This document shows positions 6,214 through 14,898 of a stretch of DNA of 34,215 bases, piece after piece. The DNA comes from Myxococcales bacterium (GTDB taxonomy: Bacteria; Myxococcota; Polyangia; Polyangiales; Polyangiaceae). Below the pieces are notes generated by a model. That model worked only from the letters and a program-made list of their open reading frames with translations, was not told the DNA's origin and did no database searches. Both the position numbers and the translations under genes were made by a program. Where the stretch lies: NCBI GenBank assembly GCA_003151595.1, contig PLXW01000135.1, positions 1-34,215 on the forward strand, read 5' to 3'. Within the stretch, counting starts at the first letter, position 1. Each line of letters begins with the position of its first letter.

Positions 6214-7971
6214 TCAGCCGGCCTGGTTCCGCGCGCGGATCATCTCTTCGGCCGCGCGCTTGGCGGCGTCGCCGACCTTCACGCCGCCGATCATGCGCGC
6301 CACCTCTTCGATGCGCTCGTCGTCGCGGAGCTTGCGGACGGTGCTGTTCGTGCGCCCCTTGGTCTCGGTCTTGTCGACCACGAAGTGCACGTCGGCGAGC
6401 GCGGCGATCTGCGGAAGGTGCGTGATGCACAGGACCTGGCGATGGCGCGCGATGTCGGCCATGGCCCGCCCGATCACTTCGGCGACCGCGCCGCCCACGC
6501 CGGCGTCGACCTCGTCGAACACGTAGAGCCCGGCCGGCCCGCGATCGGCGAGCACGCGCTTCAAGGCGAGGAGCGCGCGCGAGAGCTCGCCGCCGCTGGC
6601 GATGCGACGGAGCGGGCGAGGGTCTTCGCCTTTGTTCGGCGCGATGAGGAACTCGACGCGATCGATCCCGCTTCGCCCCAGGCGCGCGCCGTCGACGCTG
6701 AGCGAGTCGCCGGAGAGCTGCGACGGCGCCACGTCGACCACCACGCGCGCGCGCCCCATTCCGAGCGCGGCGAGCTCGCGGCCGATGGCGTCGGCCAGCT
6801 TGTCGGCGGCGTCGCGGCGCTTCTTCGAGAGCGTGCGCGCGTCGACGCCGACCCGCGCCAGCTTCGCGTCACGCTTCGCTTCGAGCTCGGCGGCGCGATC
6901 GGAGGCCGAGGTGAGCGCCGCGAGATCGCGCGCGAGCGAATCGCGGTGCGCGAGCAGCTCGGTCGTCGTCGGGCCGTGCTTCCGCAACAGCTTCTGCAAG
7001 CGGAACATCCGCTCTTCCACTTCCGCCAGGCGGGTCGGGTTCGACTCGACCCCTTCGGCGTACCGCGAGAGCGCGCGCGCGGCGTCGGCCAGCTCCGAGC
7101 GCGACGACTCCAGCGTGCGCGCGATCGGCCCCAGCGAGGCGTCGAACTGCGTGACGGCGTCGAGGTCCGATCCGAGGCGCGCAAGCTCGTCGCAGATCGC
7201 GCTCTCGCCTTCGTACAGCCGCTCGGCCGCGCGCCGCGTCGCCTCCGACAGCTTCGAGGCGTGACGGAGTCGACCGCGCTCGTTCTCCAGCTCCAGCTCT
7301 TCGCCCGGCTGCGGATCGAGCTCGGTGATCTCGCGCAGCTGGTACGCGAGGAAGTCTTCCCGCTCGGCGCGCCCGCGCTCGGCCGCGCGCACCGCTTCGA
7401 GCTCCTTCGCGATCGCCCCCAGCGCGTCCACTTCCTCGGCGAGCGAGTCGCGCGCCGCGCTCAGCTTGCCGAACGCATCGAGGTACTCGATGTGCGTCGC
7501 CGGATCGGTGAGGCTCACGCTCTCGTGCTGCGACGACACGTCGCAGAGATCCGCCGCCAGCTCCGCCAGCTGAGCCGCCGTACACAGGCGCCCATTCACG
7601 AACGCGCGGCTGCGACCGTCGCCCTTCTTGTTATCGGCCTTGTCGCTCTTGTCGCTGCCCGCCTTCTCGCTCGAGGACTGCACGACCCTCCGCACGACCA
7701 GCTCGCGCTCGAACGGCAACCCCGACGCCTCGAGCTTCGCCGCCACGCGCGACCCCGGCTCCACCTCGAACAGCGCCTCCACCTCGGCCTCGCGCTCCCC
7801 CGCCCGGACGATGTCGGGGCGCGCCCGGCCACCGAGCACGAGGGCGAAGGCGTCGAGGATCATCGATTTGCCGGCTCCAGTCTCCCCCGTGAGGACGTTG
7901 AAGCCGGGTTGCAGGTCGAGCGTGAGGCGCTCGAAGAGGACGATGTTCCGGGCGGTAAGCTGGACGAGCAT
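6214..7971 (-). CDS. recN: DNA repair protein RecN
   Basis: A 585-residue SMC-like ATPase that acts on double-strand breaks in recombinational repair. It has the Walker A motif GETGAGKS (29-36), a long central coiled-coil region rich in Glu/Arg/Ala (about 170-390), an ABC signature ('ASGGELSRALLALK') and a Walker B segment ('YVFDEVDAGVGG', about 481-494), followed by the His-containing switch ('CITHLPQIAALAD'). Usual RecN proteins are about 550-560 residues. The extra length includes a Ser/Lys/Asp-rich insertion at 99-120 in the N-terminal head, unlike the rest of the protein. Divergent from the Fic-like gene, with a 176-base shared upstream region. Confidence 0.95.
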   Translation of the reverse strand: MLVQLTARNIVLFERLTLDLQPGFNVLTGETGAGKSMILDAFALVLGGRARPDIVRAGEREAEVEALFEVEPGSRVAAKLEASGLPFERELVVRRVVQSSSEKAGSDKSDKADNKKGDGRSRAFVNGRLCTAAQLAELAADLCDVSSQHESVSLTDPATHIEYLDAFGKLSAARDSLAEEVDALGAIAKELEAVRAAERGRAEREDFLAYQLREITELDPQPGEELELENERGRLRHASKLSEATRRAAERLYEGESAICDELARLGSDLDAVTQFDASLGPIARTLESSRSELADAARALSRYAEGVESNPTRLAEVEERMFRLQKLLRKHGPTTTELLAHRDSLARDLAALTSASDRAAELEAKRDAKLARVGVDARTLSKKRRDAADKLADAIGRELAALGMGRARVVVDVAPSQLSGDSLSVDGARLGRSGIDRVEFLIAPNKGEDPRPLRRIASGGELSRALLALKRVLADRGPAGLYVFDEVDAGVGGAVAEVIGRAMADIARHRQVLCITHLPQIAALADVHFVVDKTETKGRTNSTVRKLRDDERIEEVARMIGGVKVGDAAKRAAEEMIRARNQAG

Positions 7972-8049
7972 GGGCGGTGTCTGCGCTTAGCGCGCCTCGA
8001 CCGAGAACGGAACAAGCGCCTGCTCCCAGGCACCCACGCTTCACCACGC

Positions 8050-8079
8050 TTGACGTTTATTGCTCGCGCCAACTAGGTT
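8050..8079 (+). promoter_or_regulatory. Sigma-70-type promoter for the Fic-like gene
   Basis: TTGACG (8050-8055), an 18-base spacer and TAGGTT (8074-8079). The predicted start of transcription near 8086 would give a 5' leader of about 60 bases before the ATG at 8148. Confidence 0.5.
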
Positions 8080-8147
8080 TAGGCTGCCTGGAGAGGGGGA
8101 CCTCTCGCTCGTTTCGACCGATAGACCAGCGCGAGAGCTCCTGCTCG

Positions 8148-9038
8148 ATGCCCTCCAAGACGTCTCCGAAGACTGCGAAAAAGCAGAAGAAACCGCTGAA
8201 GAAGCTCGCCGCTCCGCCGCCTGCAAAGCCGCGTCCGCCGCCCGAGCCTCCGAAGCCGGTTCTCACGATGGAGGAGCGCACGTCGCTCCTCGAGTCGCGT
8301 CTATTGAAGACCGACGCGGCGTTTCAGGAGCAATATCGAGAGAATCTCGACATGTCGTGGATCTACCACGACAGCGCGATCGAGGGCTCGGTCTACACGT
8401 TCCAGGAGCTGCGGACGGCCGTGGACCCGAGCGCGCAGGTCGTGGCCGACTCGGGGCTTCAGCCCGCCTGTGAAGAGATTCGCCGGCATCGCGAGGCGCT
8501 GAACTTCATTCGCGACTACGCGCCGAAGAAGCGCCTGCCGATCACGGTCGATCTCGTGAAGAAGATCTACCTCATCCTCCATCCGGAAGAGGGTGACCTG
8601 AAGACGGTGCGGTATCGCAAGGATATCCCGCAACACCGCCTGTACTTTCACGAGTACGCGCCGCCCGACAAGATCACCTACAAGGTCCGCGCGATCATCG
8701 AGTGGGTGAACGACCCCGAGACCCGCCGCACGCGGAGCCCGATCCGGCTCGCGGCCCGGGCGCACTACGACTTCCTGCGCGTGTTCCCCTTCCCGGAAGA
8801 CAGCGGGAAGGTCGCTCGCCTGTTCATGAACCTGCTGCTCCTTCGCGCCGGGTACCCGCCGGCCATCGTCCACTCCACGGAGCGGCAGCGGTATTACGAC
8901 GCGCTCAAGGGGTCGAGCACGGCGATGAACCAGATCGTTCAAGAGGCGATCGAGAACAACCTCGGCTCGGTCGAGAAGCTGATCGAGAACTACGAAGAGA
9001 AGCTCGCCAAGGCGAACGCGCCGCCGCCCGAAGACTAG
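8148..9038 (+). CDS. Fic-fold protein with degenerate active site
   Basis: A 296-residue protein. A Lys/Pro-rich N-terminal tail (1-40) precedes a Fic fold. 'SAIEGSVYTFQEL' (75-87) resembles the inhibitory helix of Fic proteins, though the Ser lies one residue off the (S/T)xxxE(G/N) spacing. Then come 'YRKD', 'YAPPDKI' and the core helix 'AHYDFLRVFPF'. The catalytic motif HPFx(D/E)GNGRxxR reads F213-P-F-P-E217-D-S-G220-K221-V-A-R224: the catalytic His is Phe, Gly is Asp, Asn is Ser and the first Arg is Lys. AMP transfer by the usual mechanism is therefore unlikely, but the fold looks complete and free of frameshifts. A structural or nucleotide-sensing role is inference. The start at 8148 drops 57 upstream in-frame residues that overlap the recN promoter region. 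Confidence 0.75.
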   Translation: MPSKTSPKTAKKQKKPLKKLAAPPPAKPRPPPEPPKPVLTMEERTSLLESRLLKTDAAFQEQYRENLDMSWIYHDSAIEGSVYTFQELRTAVDPSAQVVADSGLQPACEEIRRHREALNFIRDYAPKKRLPITVDLVKKIYLILHPEEGDLKTVRYRKDIPQHRLYFHEYAPPDKITYKVRAIIEWVNDPETRRTRSPIRLAARAHYDFLRVFPFPEDSGKVARLFMNLLLLRAGYPPAIVHSTERQRYYDALKGSSTAMNQIVQEAIENNLGSVEKLIENYEEKLAKANAPPPED

Positions 9039-9057
9039 AGCGAGGCTAGAAGCGGCT

Positions 9058-9077
9058 CGAAGCAAACCGGGGCTTCG
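9058..9077 (+). terminator. Possible hairpin after the Fic-like gene
   Basis: Inverted repeat CGAAGC / GCTTCG with an 8-base loop, 20 bases after the stop codon. There is no T-run, so the terminator call is weak. Confidence 0.3.
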
Positions 9078-9127
9078 GACACGGTTAAGTTTACGCAAGC
9101 GCGCGCGGCGGGTTACATCGAGTCGCG

Positions 9128-9904
9128 ATGCTCGCGAAGCGCGTGATCCCGTGCCTCGACGTGAAGGACGGGCGCGTCGTGAAGGGGGTGAGCTTCGTGT
9201 CGCTCCGCGACGCGGGCGATCCGGTGGAGTGCGCGCAACGCTACGACGAGGCGGGGGCCGATGAGATCACGCTGCTCGACATCACCGCCTCGCATGAGAA
9301 GCGTTCGGCGATGCTCGACGTGATCGCGCGGACAGCCGACGCGACGTTCACGCCGCTCACGGTGGGGGGCGGCGTGCGGAGCGAAGACGACGTGCGCGCG
9401 CTGCTCGCAGCCGGCGCGGACAAGGTGAGCATCAACACGAGCGCGGTGACGGAGCCGGAGCTGGTGCGCCGGTGCGCGGAGGCGTGGGGGGCGCAGGCGA
9501 TCGTGGTGGCGATCGATGCGCGGCGTCGCGCGGACGGCGCGTCGTGGGAAGTGTTCATCCACGGCGGGCGAACGGCGACGGGGCTCGATGTCGTGGCGTG
9601 GGCCGTGAAGATGGCGCAGATGGGCGCCGGCGAGATCCTGCTGACGAGCATGGACTGCGACGGGACGAAGGACGGCTACGACCTGGCGCTGACGCGCGCC
9701 GTGTCCGATGCGGTGCCGATCCCGGTGATCGCGAGCGGCGGCGCGGGGACGCTGGAGCACTTGCGCGCCGGGCTGGTCGAAGGGAACGCCAGCGCGGTCC
9801 TGGCGGCGTCGATCTTTCACGACGGGACGTACACGATCGGCGAAGCGAAGCGCTTCCTCGCGAAGGCCGGCGTGGTCGTCCGCGTGGCGGAGAGCGCGGC
9901 GTGA
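9128..9904 (+). CDS. hisF: Imidazole glycerol phosphate synthase subunit HisF
   Basis: A 258-residue TIM-barrel cyclase. With the HisH glutaminase it converts PRFAR and ammonia to imidazole glycerol phosphate and AICAR in histidine synthesis. Both catalytic aspartates are at their canonical positions, D11 ('[13 protein letters not shown]') and D130 ('VVAIDARR'). The phosphate-binding loops 'TVGGGVRS' and 'IASGGAG' are present. No other his genes are in the window, so the pathway genes are dispersed. The last codon overlaps the next gene by four bases (GTGA), a layout usual for translational coupling. Confidence 0.97.
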   Translation: MLAKRVIPCLDVKDGRVVKGVSFVSLRDAGDPVECAQRYDEAGADEITLLDITASHEKRSAMLDVIARTADATFTPLTVGGGVRSEDDVRALLAAGADKVSINTSAVTEPELVRRCAEAWGAQAIVVAIDARRRADGASWEVFIHGGRTATGLDVVAWAVKMAQMGAGEILLTSMDCDGTKDGYDLALTRAVSDAVPIPVIASGGAGTLEHLRAGLVEGNASAVLAASIFHDGTYTIGEAKRFLAKAGVVVRVAESAA

Positions 9905-11958
9905 GCGGGTCGTTCGAGTCGTCGGTGACGCTCGACGACGTGTTCGTCGTGGTGGGCGCGAAGCGCGTGCCACTGGCGCCGGAGCTCGCGGGGTATCTCG
10001 CGCTCGAGATCGCCGAAGGGGCGGCGCAGGCCGCGGGCGACGTCGATCCGCGGAGCGTGTACATCGGCGAAGAAGGGAGCGTGGCGCTCGTCGTGCGACC
10101 GCGCCGCGACGCGCCGACGAACGGCGACGCCGAGGCGAGCGTCCGCGCGATCCTGGCGAAGCTGCTCGACGCGAGCGGATCGCAGACGCCGGCGCTCGGC
10201 GGAGTGGCGCGGAGGCGAGGCGCGGCCGGTGGGCTGCCGGGGCTCGTCGAGGAGCTGGAAGCGGCGCTCATTCCGGTGAACCGCGCGGCGGGTCGGCGCG
10301 CGCTGGCGCGGCTCGCGCGTGAAGTGAAGCGCGTGACGCTGGGGGTCGGGAGGAACGCATCGCTCTCGCCGAGCGAGCCTGCGCCGCGTCGCCCGTCGTC
10401 GTCGTCGTCGTCGTACACAGCGGTTCGTGAGCCGGCGCCGCCGGTGCGCGTGCAAGAGGCGCCGCAGCCGGCTCGCGTGCAAGAGCCTCCGCCGCCCGTC
10501 CGTGTGCAGGAGCCTCCGCAGGTCGCGCCGGAGCCGCCGCCCGCGCCACGCGCACCGGACGTCGCGCCGCGCCTTCAGTCTCAGGAGCAAACCAAGCCGC
10601 TGCCGCTTGCGCAGACGCGGCTCGGAGTCGAAGGCGCGCCGAAGACGGTGTCAGCGCCCGATGCCTCGGAGCTCCCCACGATCGAAGTGCGGAAGGAGCA
10701 GCTCGCTGCGGCGTTCGCGCCGCGGGCCAACCCGCCGCCGCCCGTCGCCGAAGCGCGCGCCGAGCCTCGCAAGCCTTCGAACGTCGACGAGGTCGATCAC
10801 CTGCTCGCGTCGTTCGCCGTGTCGCAGGAGGGCGATCAAGCCGCGCGCAATCAGCTGAAGGCGCTCGTCGGCCTCGAGCCCACGCCGCCGCCGCCGGGCT
10901 CCGAGCACGGCTATGACGAGCCTGCGCACGAGCCGGCGCACAGCCCGCACGCGTCGGACATCGAGTCGCTGCTCAACCTGAGCGACGGCGGGCCCCCCGT
11001 GGCGAGCAACGCCGAGTCCGCGCCGATGTCGCCGCCGCAGCGCCCGCTCGCGTCGCCGCCGACGGCGATCTCGCCGCAGCTCGCGAACGAGCCGTACGCG
11101 GGCGACGTGGCGACCGTCGCGTCGGCGCAGCATCCGCCGGCGAGCCTGCGCGAGCCGCGCCCTTCGCGCGAGTCGTTCAGCGACGGGCCGCGCGCCGTGC
11201 CGACCGCGCCGTCGGCGCGAAAGCTCGCCGACCTGTCGTCGTTCCGTCCGCCGCGCGCGCCGGGGACCGATCGCACGCTGAGCGTGTTCGCGCTAGCCGT
11301 GCTCGGCGCGGGCGCGGCGGCGATCTACGTGTTGAAGCCGGCATTCTTCAGCGGCCGCACGACGCCCCCTCCCCCGCCGACATCGACGGTGTCCGCGGCG
11401 TCGGCTTCTGCGGCGACGGCGCAAGCGGCGCGGTGTCATGCGTCGATCGTCGTGACCGGCGCTCCGGACGGCGCCGAGGTGCTCCTTCGCGTCGGGCAAG
11501 CTCCGGTCGACGTCGAGCACATGCCGGTGGGTGCACCGCTCGAGTTCGTGGCCACGGCCGAAGGGTTCGCACCGAAGCGCGTCGTCATCCCTGCCGGCGC
11601 GACGTGGGACACGGGGACCGACGGCAAGCCGCGCTACGAGGCCGCGGTGCAGCTCGATCGCTCGCGCGCGCGCACGGGATCGGTCGACAGCTGGCCGCCC
11701 GCCGAGGCGGGGAGCGAAGCGGGCGGCAAGGGCTCGCCCGGAACCGTGCACCTCGTGGCGACGCCGCGCGGCGCCGAGATGTGGATGCTCATCGGGCTCG
11801 GGTCCGACGCGCGAGTCGATCAGCTCAAGTGCGGCGGCGACGTCGACATGCTCATCGCAGGACCGACCACGCTCCGGAAGCGCTTGCACGTCGCCGAGAG
11901 CAGCTTCGTCGCGCTCGACGGCGGCACGGACATGCAAGCGACCGTCAGCGCGAAGTGA
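9901..11958 (+). CDS. Large Pro-rich single-pass membrane protein of unknown function
   Basis: A 685-residue protein starting at the GTG that overlaps the hisF stop by four bases. A globular N-terminal domain of about 145 residues ('[24 protein letters not shown]', later '[20 protein letters not shown]') is followed by a long Pro/Ala/Glu-rich disordered stretch (about 160-455) with repeated 'PPVRVQE'-type segments. One transmembrane helix lies at about 463-484. A C-terminal region has two beta-rich modules that resemble PEGA-type domains ('[16 protein letters not shown]' and '[11 protein letters not shown]'). The proposed topology is an N-terminal cytoplasmic domain and a C-terminal outer part. 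I know of no function. Coupling to hisF is probably positional and not a pathway link. Confidence 0.7.
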   Translation: MSGSFESSVTLDDVFVVVGAKRVPLAPELAGYLALEIAEGAAQAAGDVDPRSVYIGEEGSVALVVRPRRDAPTNGDAEASVRAILAKLLDASGSQTPALGGVARRRGAAGGLPGLVEELEAALIPVNRAAGRRALARLAREVKRVTLGVGRNASLSPSEPAPRRPSSSSSSYTAVREPAPPVRVQEAPQPARVQEPPPPVRVQEPPQVAPEPPPAPRAPDVAPRLQSQEQTKPLPLAQTRLGVEGAPKTVSAPDASELPTIEVRKEQLAAAFAPRANPPPPVAEARAEPRKPSNVDEVDHLLASFAVSQEGDQAARNQLKALVGLEPTPPPPGSEHGYDEPAHEPAHSPHASDIESLLNLSDGGPPVASNAESAPMSPPQRPLASPPTAISPQLANEPYAGDVATVASAQHPPASLREPRPSRESFSDGPRAVPTAPSARKLADLSSFRPPRAPGTDRTLSVFALAVLGAGAAAIYVLKPAFFSGRTTPPPPPTSTVSAASASAATAQAARCHASIVVTGAPDGAEVLLRVGQAPVDVEHMPVGAPLEFVATAEGFAPKRVVIPAGATWDTGTDGKPRYEAAVQLDRSRARTGSVDSWPPAEAGSEAGGKGSPGTVHLVATPRGAEMWMLIGLGSDARVDQLKCGGDVDMLIAGPTTLRKRLHVAESSFVALDGGTDMQATVSAK

Positions 11959-11971
11959 CGGCGCGTCTGGG

Positions 11972-11999
11972 TTGACGCCCTCGCCCGAGCGCGCGCATC
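11972..11999 (+). promoter_or_regulatory. Putative promoter for the TerB-like gene
   Basis: TTGACG (11972-11977), a 16-base spacer and CATCCT (11994-11999), 8 bases before the ATG at 12008. The arrangement would give a leaderless or near-leaderless mRNA; there is no ribosome-binding site. Confidence 0.4.
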
Positions 12000-12007
12000 C
12001 TCATGGA

Positions 12008-12391
12008 ATGCACGAGCAAGACATCGCGATCGTGAAGGCGCTCGTTCCGATGGCGTGGGCCGACGGAGAGTTCGCCGAACAGGAGATGGAGACGATCGAA
12101 GCGCTCCTCGACGCGTTCAACGCGACCGACGCGGAGAAGGCGTCGATCAAGGAGTACGCGAAGTCGAAGCGAACGCTCGACGACATCGATCTCCAGGAGC
12201 TCTCGGCCGACGACCGCCGCATGCTCCTCCAGCACGCCGTGCTCATGTCCTTCGCCGACGGCAAACAGACGCCGAGCGAGCTCGAGTTCCTCGGCATGCT
12301 CGCCGCGAAGCTGAAGATCCCCGAAGACGTCGCGAAGGCCACGATGGACGCGGCGGCCGAACGCGCGAAGAAGTTCCTGCATCTTTTGTGA
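12008..12391 (+). CDS. TerB-like helical protein
   Basis: A 127-residue, all-helical, acidic cytosolic protein. It has two equivalent 'A-D-G' turns typical of the TerB/DjlA-N fold: 'MAWADGEFAEQEMETI' (15-30) and 'LMSFADGKQTPSELEFL' (79-95). The domain is named after tellurite-resistance TerB but is widespread as a putative metal-sensing or membrane-stress module; the role here is unknown. No ter operon partners are nearby. It is followed by a strong hairpin that separates it from the convergent receiver gene. Confidence 0.75.
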   Translation: MHEQDIAIVKALVPMAWADGEFAEQEMETIEALLDAFNATDAEKASIKEYAKSKRTLDDIDLQELSADDRRMLLQHAVLMSFADGKQTPSELEFLGMLAAKLKIPEDVAKATMDAAAERAKKFLHLL

Positions 12392-12467
12392 TGGGGCCCG
12401 CGTAACCCTGAGCCTCACTCCGCCCTTCGGGCTCCGTTCCGGCAACAGCGGGACGCACGTCGGGCAT

Positions 12468-12492
12468 GGGGGGAGCGCGGCCGCTCCTCCCC
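12468..12492. terminator. GC-rich hairpin between convergent genes
   Basis: GGGG-GGAGCG pairs with CGCTCC-t-CCCC around a CGGC loop (one bulged T). It sits between the TerB-like gene and the receiver-domain gene, so it may end transcription in both directions. Confidence 0.5.
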
Positions 12493-12513
12493 AACCCCCC
12501 CAGCCAAACGCGT

Positions 12514-12903
12514 TTAGAGAATCCCGGGCGTCGAGCGTTGCTTGACGCGGAGGGACTCGATTTCTTTGAGCAGCGCGATCGGGCTGAAGGGCTTCGTGTA
12601 GTAGGCCGTGCAGCCCGCGTCGGTGGCCTTCTTCTTCGACTCGTCGTCGCTCAAGGCGCTGATGACGATGACGGGGAGAGACTTGGTGAGCGGGTTCGCT
12701 CGAACGCGCGCGCAGACCTCGAAACCGTCGTAGCTGCCGCCCAAGTTGAGGTCGAGCAGGATGACGTCCGGGATCTTCTCGAACGCGACCTCGAGCCCCT
12801 TGGCGCCGTTCGACACGGCGTCGACCTCGTACCCGCGTGCCGAGACGAGCGCCTCGATCATGCGGCGAATGGAGTCGGAGTCTTCGATGATCAGGATGCG
12901 CAT
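12514..12903 (-). CDS. Single-domain response regulator (CheY-like receiver)
   Basis: A 129-residue receiver domain with no output domain. The phosphorylation site is complete: acidic pair E7-D8, phospho-acceptor D51 ('VILLDLNL'), switch Ser82 ('VISALS') and K104 ('YYTKPF'). It is transcribed just downstream (70-base gap) of a histidine-kinase-like gene on the same strand, which suggests a signalling pair. The partner lacks its own phospho-acceptor His, so phosphate may come from another kinase. The C-terminal ten residues extend past the fold. Target unknown. Confidence 0.9.
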   Translation of the reverse strand: MRILIIEDSDSIRRMIEALVSARGYEVDAVSNGAKGLEVAFEKIPDVILLDLNLGGSYDGFEVCARVRANPLTKSLPVIVISALSDDESKKKATDAGCTAYYTKPFSPIALLKEIESLRVKQRSTPGIL

Positions 12904-12973
12904 GTTGGTTTAGACCGCGCCGCGCGAAGCGCCCGCGCGCCGTCCGAAGCGCAGCCAGGATCGCACAGACGCC

Positions 12974-14476
12974 TCAGCGCGGGAAGGTGACAGTGACCCG
13001 CAGGCCGCCGCCCGCGCCGTTCTCGATCGGCGCGTCGCCCAGCTCGAGCATGCCCCCCTGCCACGAGGCGATTTCCGCCGCGACGTAGAGCGGAACGGCG
13101 GTCGGCCGCCCGAACGTCCCTGGGTCGAGCTCGAGCCCCAGGAGGGCGCGGCGCGCGGACGCGGGGAGCGCGGGGCCGGCGTCGTCGACCACGACGCGAA
13201 GGCCGAGTGTGGCTGACGGAGGCGTGATCGTGACCTTGACGCGGCCGTCGCGCGACGTCGCGGCGATGGCCTGCGAGATGATCTCGCGAAGGAGCACGGC
13301 GACCCCGCGCGGAGCCGCGCGCGTCGTCGCCTCGGTGCCCGGCGTCTGGATGTCCACGTCGACGCCGTAGCGTTCGACGCGCGCGCCGAGCCCGCGCACG
13401 GCGGTCCGCGCGAGATCGACCACGTCGAGCTCGATGGTCGGCTCGTTGGGGTCGAGCTCTCCCACGGCGGCGAGTCCGGAGAGAAAGTCTTGAACCGACA
13501 CGAGCCGACGGCGCATCGACTCGATGCGATCTTCCCCTTCCGGCGGCGACGACGCCGTCGGCGGAGGCGGGCGCGAGCTCATTCCGGGGCCCGAGGGCTG
13601 GAGCGATTTCAGCGATTGAATCTCGCGACCGAGCGGCGAGAGGAGCGCACGAAGCTCGGCGGCGACGCCGCCGGCGAAGCGGCTCACGATGGCGAAGCGC
13701 TCCGCACCGGGCGCGGCCGAGGCGGGCGGGAAGCTCGATTGCGATGTCGCGGCGTGCTCTTCGCCTTGCGCGAACACGGCGGCGAGCTCGCGGGCGTACG
13801 CCTCGCCTTGCTTGCGCGCTTCGTCGAGCTCCTTGCGGAGCGCGTTGCGCTCGTCGCGCGCGCTAACGTCTTCGGCCGGAAGCGAGAGTGTCTCGGCGCC
13901 CCCCTCGAGCTCGTACCGGCCGCCGTAACGAACCGCCATGCGCGAGAGCCACGCGCGCTCCGTCTCCGCCGTCGCCGACGAATCGGGGCCGAGCACGACC
14001 GAGACGCGAACCTCGTCTCCTTCGCGCTTGATCATCACGGACGAGCCGAGCCCGCTGCCGTGCCCCACGAGCACGTGGAGCATGCGTCGGATCTCGCCTT
14101 CGTCGCAGAACACTTCGGTCCCGCTTCCCGGCTCGATCGACACGCGCGCTTCGGGCGCGACCTCCCACAGGAGCGACGCCACGTCGATCCGCCCGCGCCG
14201 CCCGCGCCCTGCGGCGGGCTTGGCGTGGAGCGACGAGAGCATGAGCATCACGTCGTCGAGCGCGGCGAGCGACGCTTCGACGCCGATGCCCGCACCGCTC
14301 GGCGGCGAGGAGCTGTCGTCGCTGTCGTTGATGGTGATCGACGGGGCCGGAAGTGGCGCAGGCGGCGGCTTCGACTTGAGAACCTGCACGCCCCGGCGCA
14401 GACGCTCGGCCGCGCCCTGCGCTTCCTGCGTGAGGAGCCAGCCGAGCTCCTGCCGCGTGAGCCTTCCCTTCGACAC
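12974..14476 (-). CDS. Histidine-kinase-like protein lacking the phospho-acceptor His
   Basis: A 500-residue soluble protein from a GTG start. The first half (about 65-205) resembles a degenerate HATPase module ('CDEGEIRRMLHVLVGHG', 'LSLPAED'). A coiled coil follows (205-240). The region matching the dimerisation box 'GVAHELRNPL' reads 'GGVAAELRALLSPL', with A273 in place of His. The C-terminal HATPase (about 340-500) is also altered: the N-box Asn is Q402, and the G1 box reads D432-A-G434-P-A436, losing its second Gly. The G2-like 'GAGGGLRVTV' is kept. No transmembrane or input domain is seen. It is upstream of a receiver gene on the same strand. I infer a scaffold or pseudokinase role; autophosphorylation looks unlikely. 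Confidence 0.75.
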   Translation of the reverse strand: MSKGRLTRQELGWLLTQEAQGAAERLRRGVQVLKSKPPPAPLPAPSITINDSDDSSSPPSGAGIGVEASLAALDDVMLMLSSLHAKPAAGRGRRGRIDVASLLWEVAPEARVSIEPGSGTEVFCDEGEIRRMLHVLVGHGSGLGSSVMIKREGDEVRVSVVLGPDSSATAETERAWLSRMAVRYGGRYELEGGAETLSLPAEDVSARDERNALRKELDEARKQGEAYARELAAVFAQGEEHAATSQSSFPPASAAPGAERFAIVSRFAGGVAAELRALLSPLGREIQSLKSLQPSGPGMSSRPPPPTASSPPEGEDRIESMRRRLVSVQDFLSGLAAVGELDPNEPTIELDVVDLARTAVRGLGARVERYGVDVDIQTPGTEATTRAAPRGVAVLLREIISQAIAATSRDGRVKVTITPPSATLGLRVVVDDAGPALPASARRALLGLELDPGTFGRPTAVPLYVAAEIASWQGGMLELGDAPIENGAGGGLRVTVTFPR

Positions 14477-14483
14477 GCGATGA

Positions 14484-14513
14484 ATGATGCCAGAGTCCCC
14501 GAAACCGCGTCAC
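14484..14513 (-). promoter_or_regulatory. Putative promoter for the kinase-like/receiver operon
   Basis: On the minus strand, GTGACG, an 18-base spacer and CATCAT, ending 7 bases before the GTG start at 14476. It is a weak but well-placed match within the 62-base divergent gap. Confidence 0.3.
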
Positions 14514-14523
14514 GCGAATCGCG

Positions 14524-14529
14524 TATGCT
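14524..14529 (+). promoter_or_regulatory. Putative -10 (TATGCT) for the small gene at 14539
   Basis: TATGCT (4 of 6 matches to TATAAT) ends 9 bases before the GTG start, with no ribosome-binding site between. No clear -35 is seen. Confidence 0.4.
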
Positions 14530-14538
14530 CGCCAGCGC

Positions 14539-14868
14539 GTGCTCAACGAACGCCGGGCGACTGCGATTTTCTACGACTCCACGTTGGACGTGGCGCGCGT
14601 CGCGGTGTCGAACGCGCCGGGAACGGTCCGCACGCACACCGTCCCCGCGATGCTGCTCCTCGACTCTGCCGGGTTCCTGGTGGGGGTCGACGTCGAGCCG
14701 GACGCGCCCGCACGCACGGTGGTGATGCTCGGATCGCACGAGAAGGTCGCGCGCACGCTCGCGGCGCGCGTCGGCGTCTGCACCGACCACAGCAACGAGG
14801 TCTTCGAGGTTCGAATCGCGGGCGCGCGCTCGGCGATGCGCGGGAACGAAAAGAACCCGTACGTCTGA
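14539..14868 (+). CDS. Small conserved-type protein of unknown function
   Basis: A 109-residue protein from a GTG start, without signal peptide or membrane segment. It is beta-rich ('ATAIFYDSTLDVARVAV', 'AMLLLDSAGFLVGVDV', 'TVVMLGSHEKVARTL'), with a repeated hydrophobic-strand pattern and conserved-looking Asp/Gly turns. I do not recognise the family. It is divergent from the kinase-like gene and convergent with the aconitase-like gene, so it forms its own transcription unit, flanked by a leaderless-type -10 and a hairpin. Confidence 0.65.
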   Translation: MLNERRATAIFYDSTLDVARVAVSNAPGTVRTHTVPAMLLLDSAGFLVGVDVEPDAPARTVVMLGSHEKVARTLAARVGVCTDHSNEVFEVRIAGARSAMRGNEKNPYV

Positions 14869-14870
14869 TT

Positions 14871-14898
14871 CGCCGGAGCGCCGCTCCAGCTAGCGGCG
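14871..14898. terminator. Hairpin between convergent genes
   Basis: Perfect GGAGC / GCTCC stem with a 3-base loop (14875-14887), inside a wider imperfect CGCCG / CGGCG repeat. It overlaps the stop of the aconitase-like gene and lies 2 bases after the small gene. Confidence 0.45.

Noticed and set aside
5681..6430. Protein-coding frames through the repeat array on both strands
   Set aside because: The peptides (His/Thr/Arg/Phe-rich repeats) are just translations of the tandem DNA units, run antisense into map and recN, and have no start signal.
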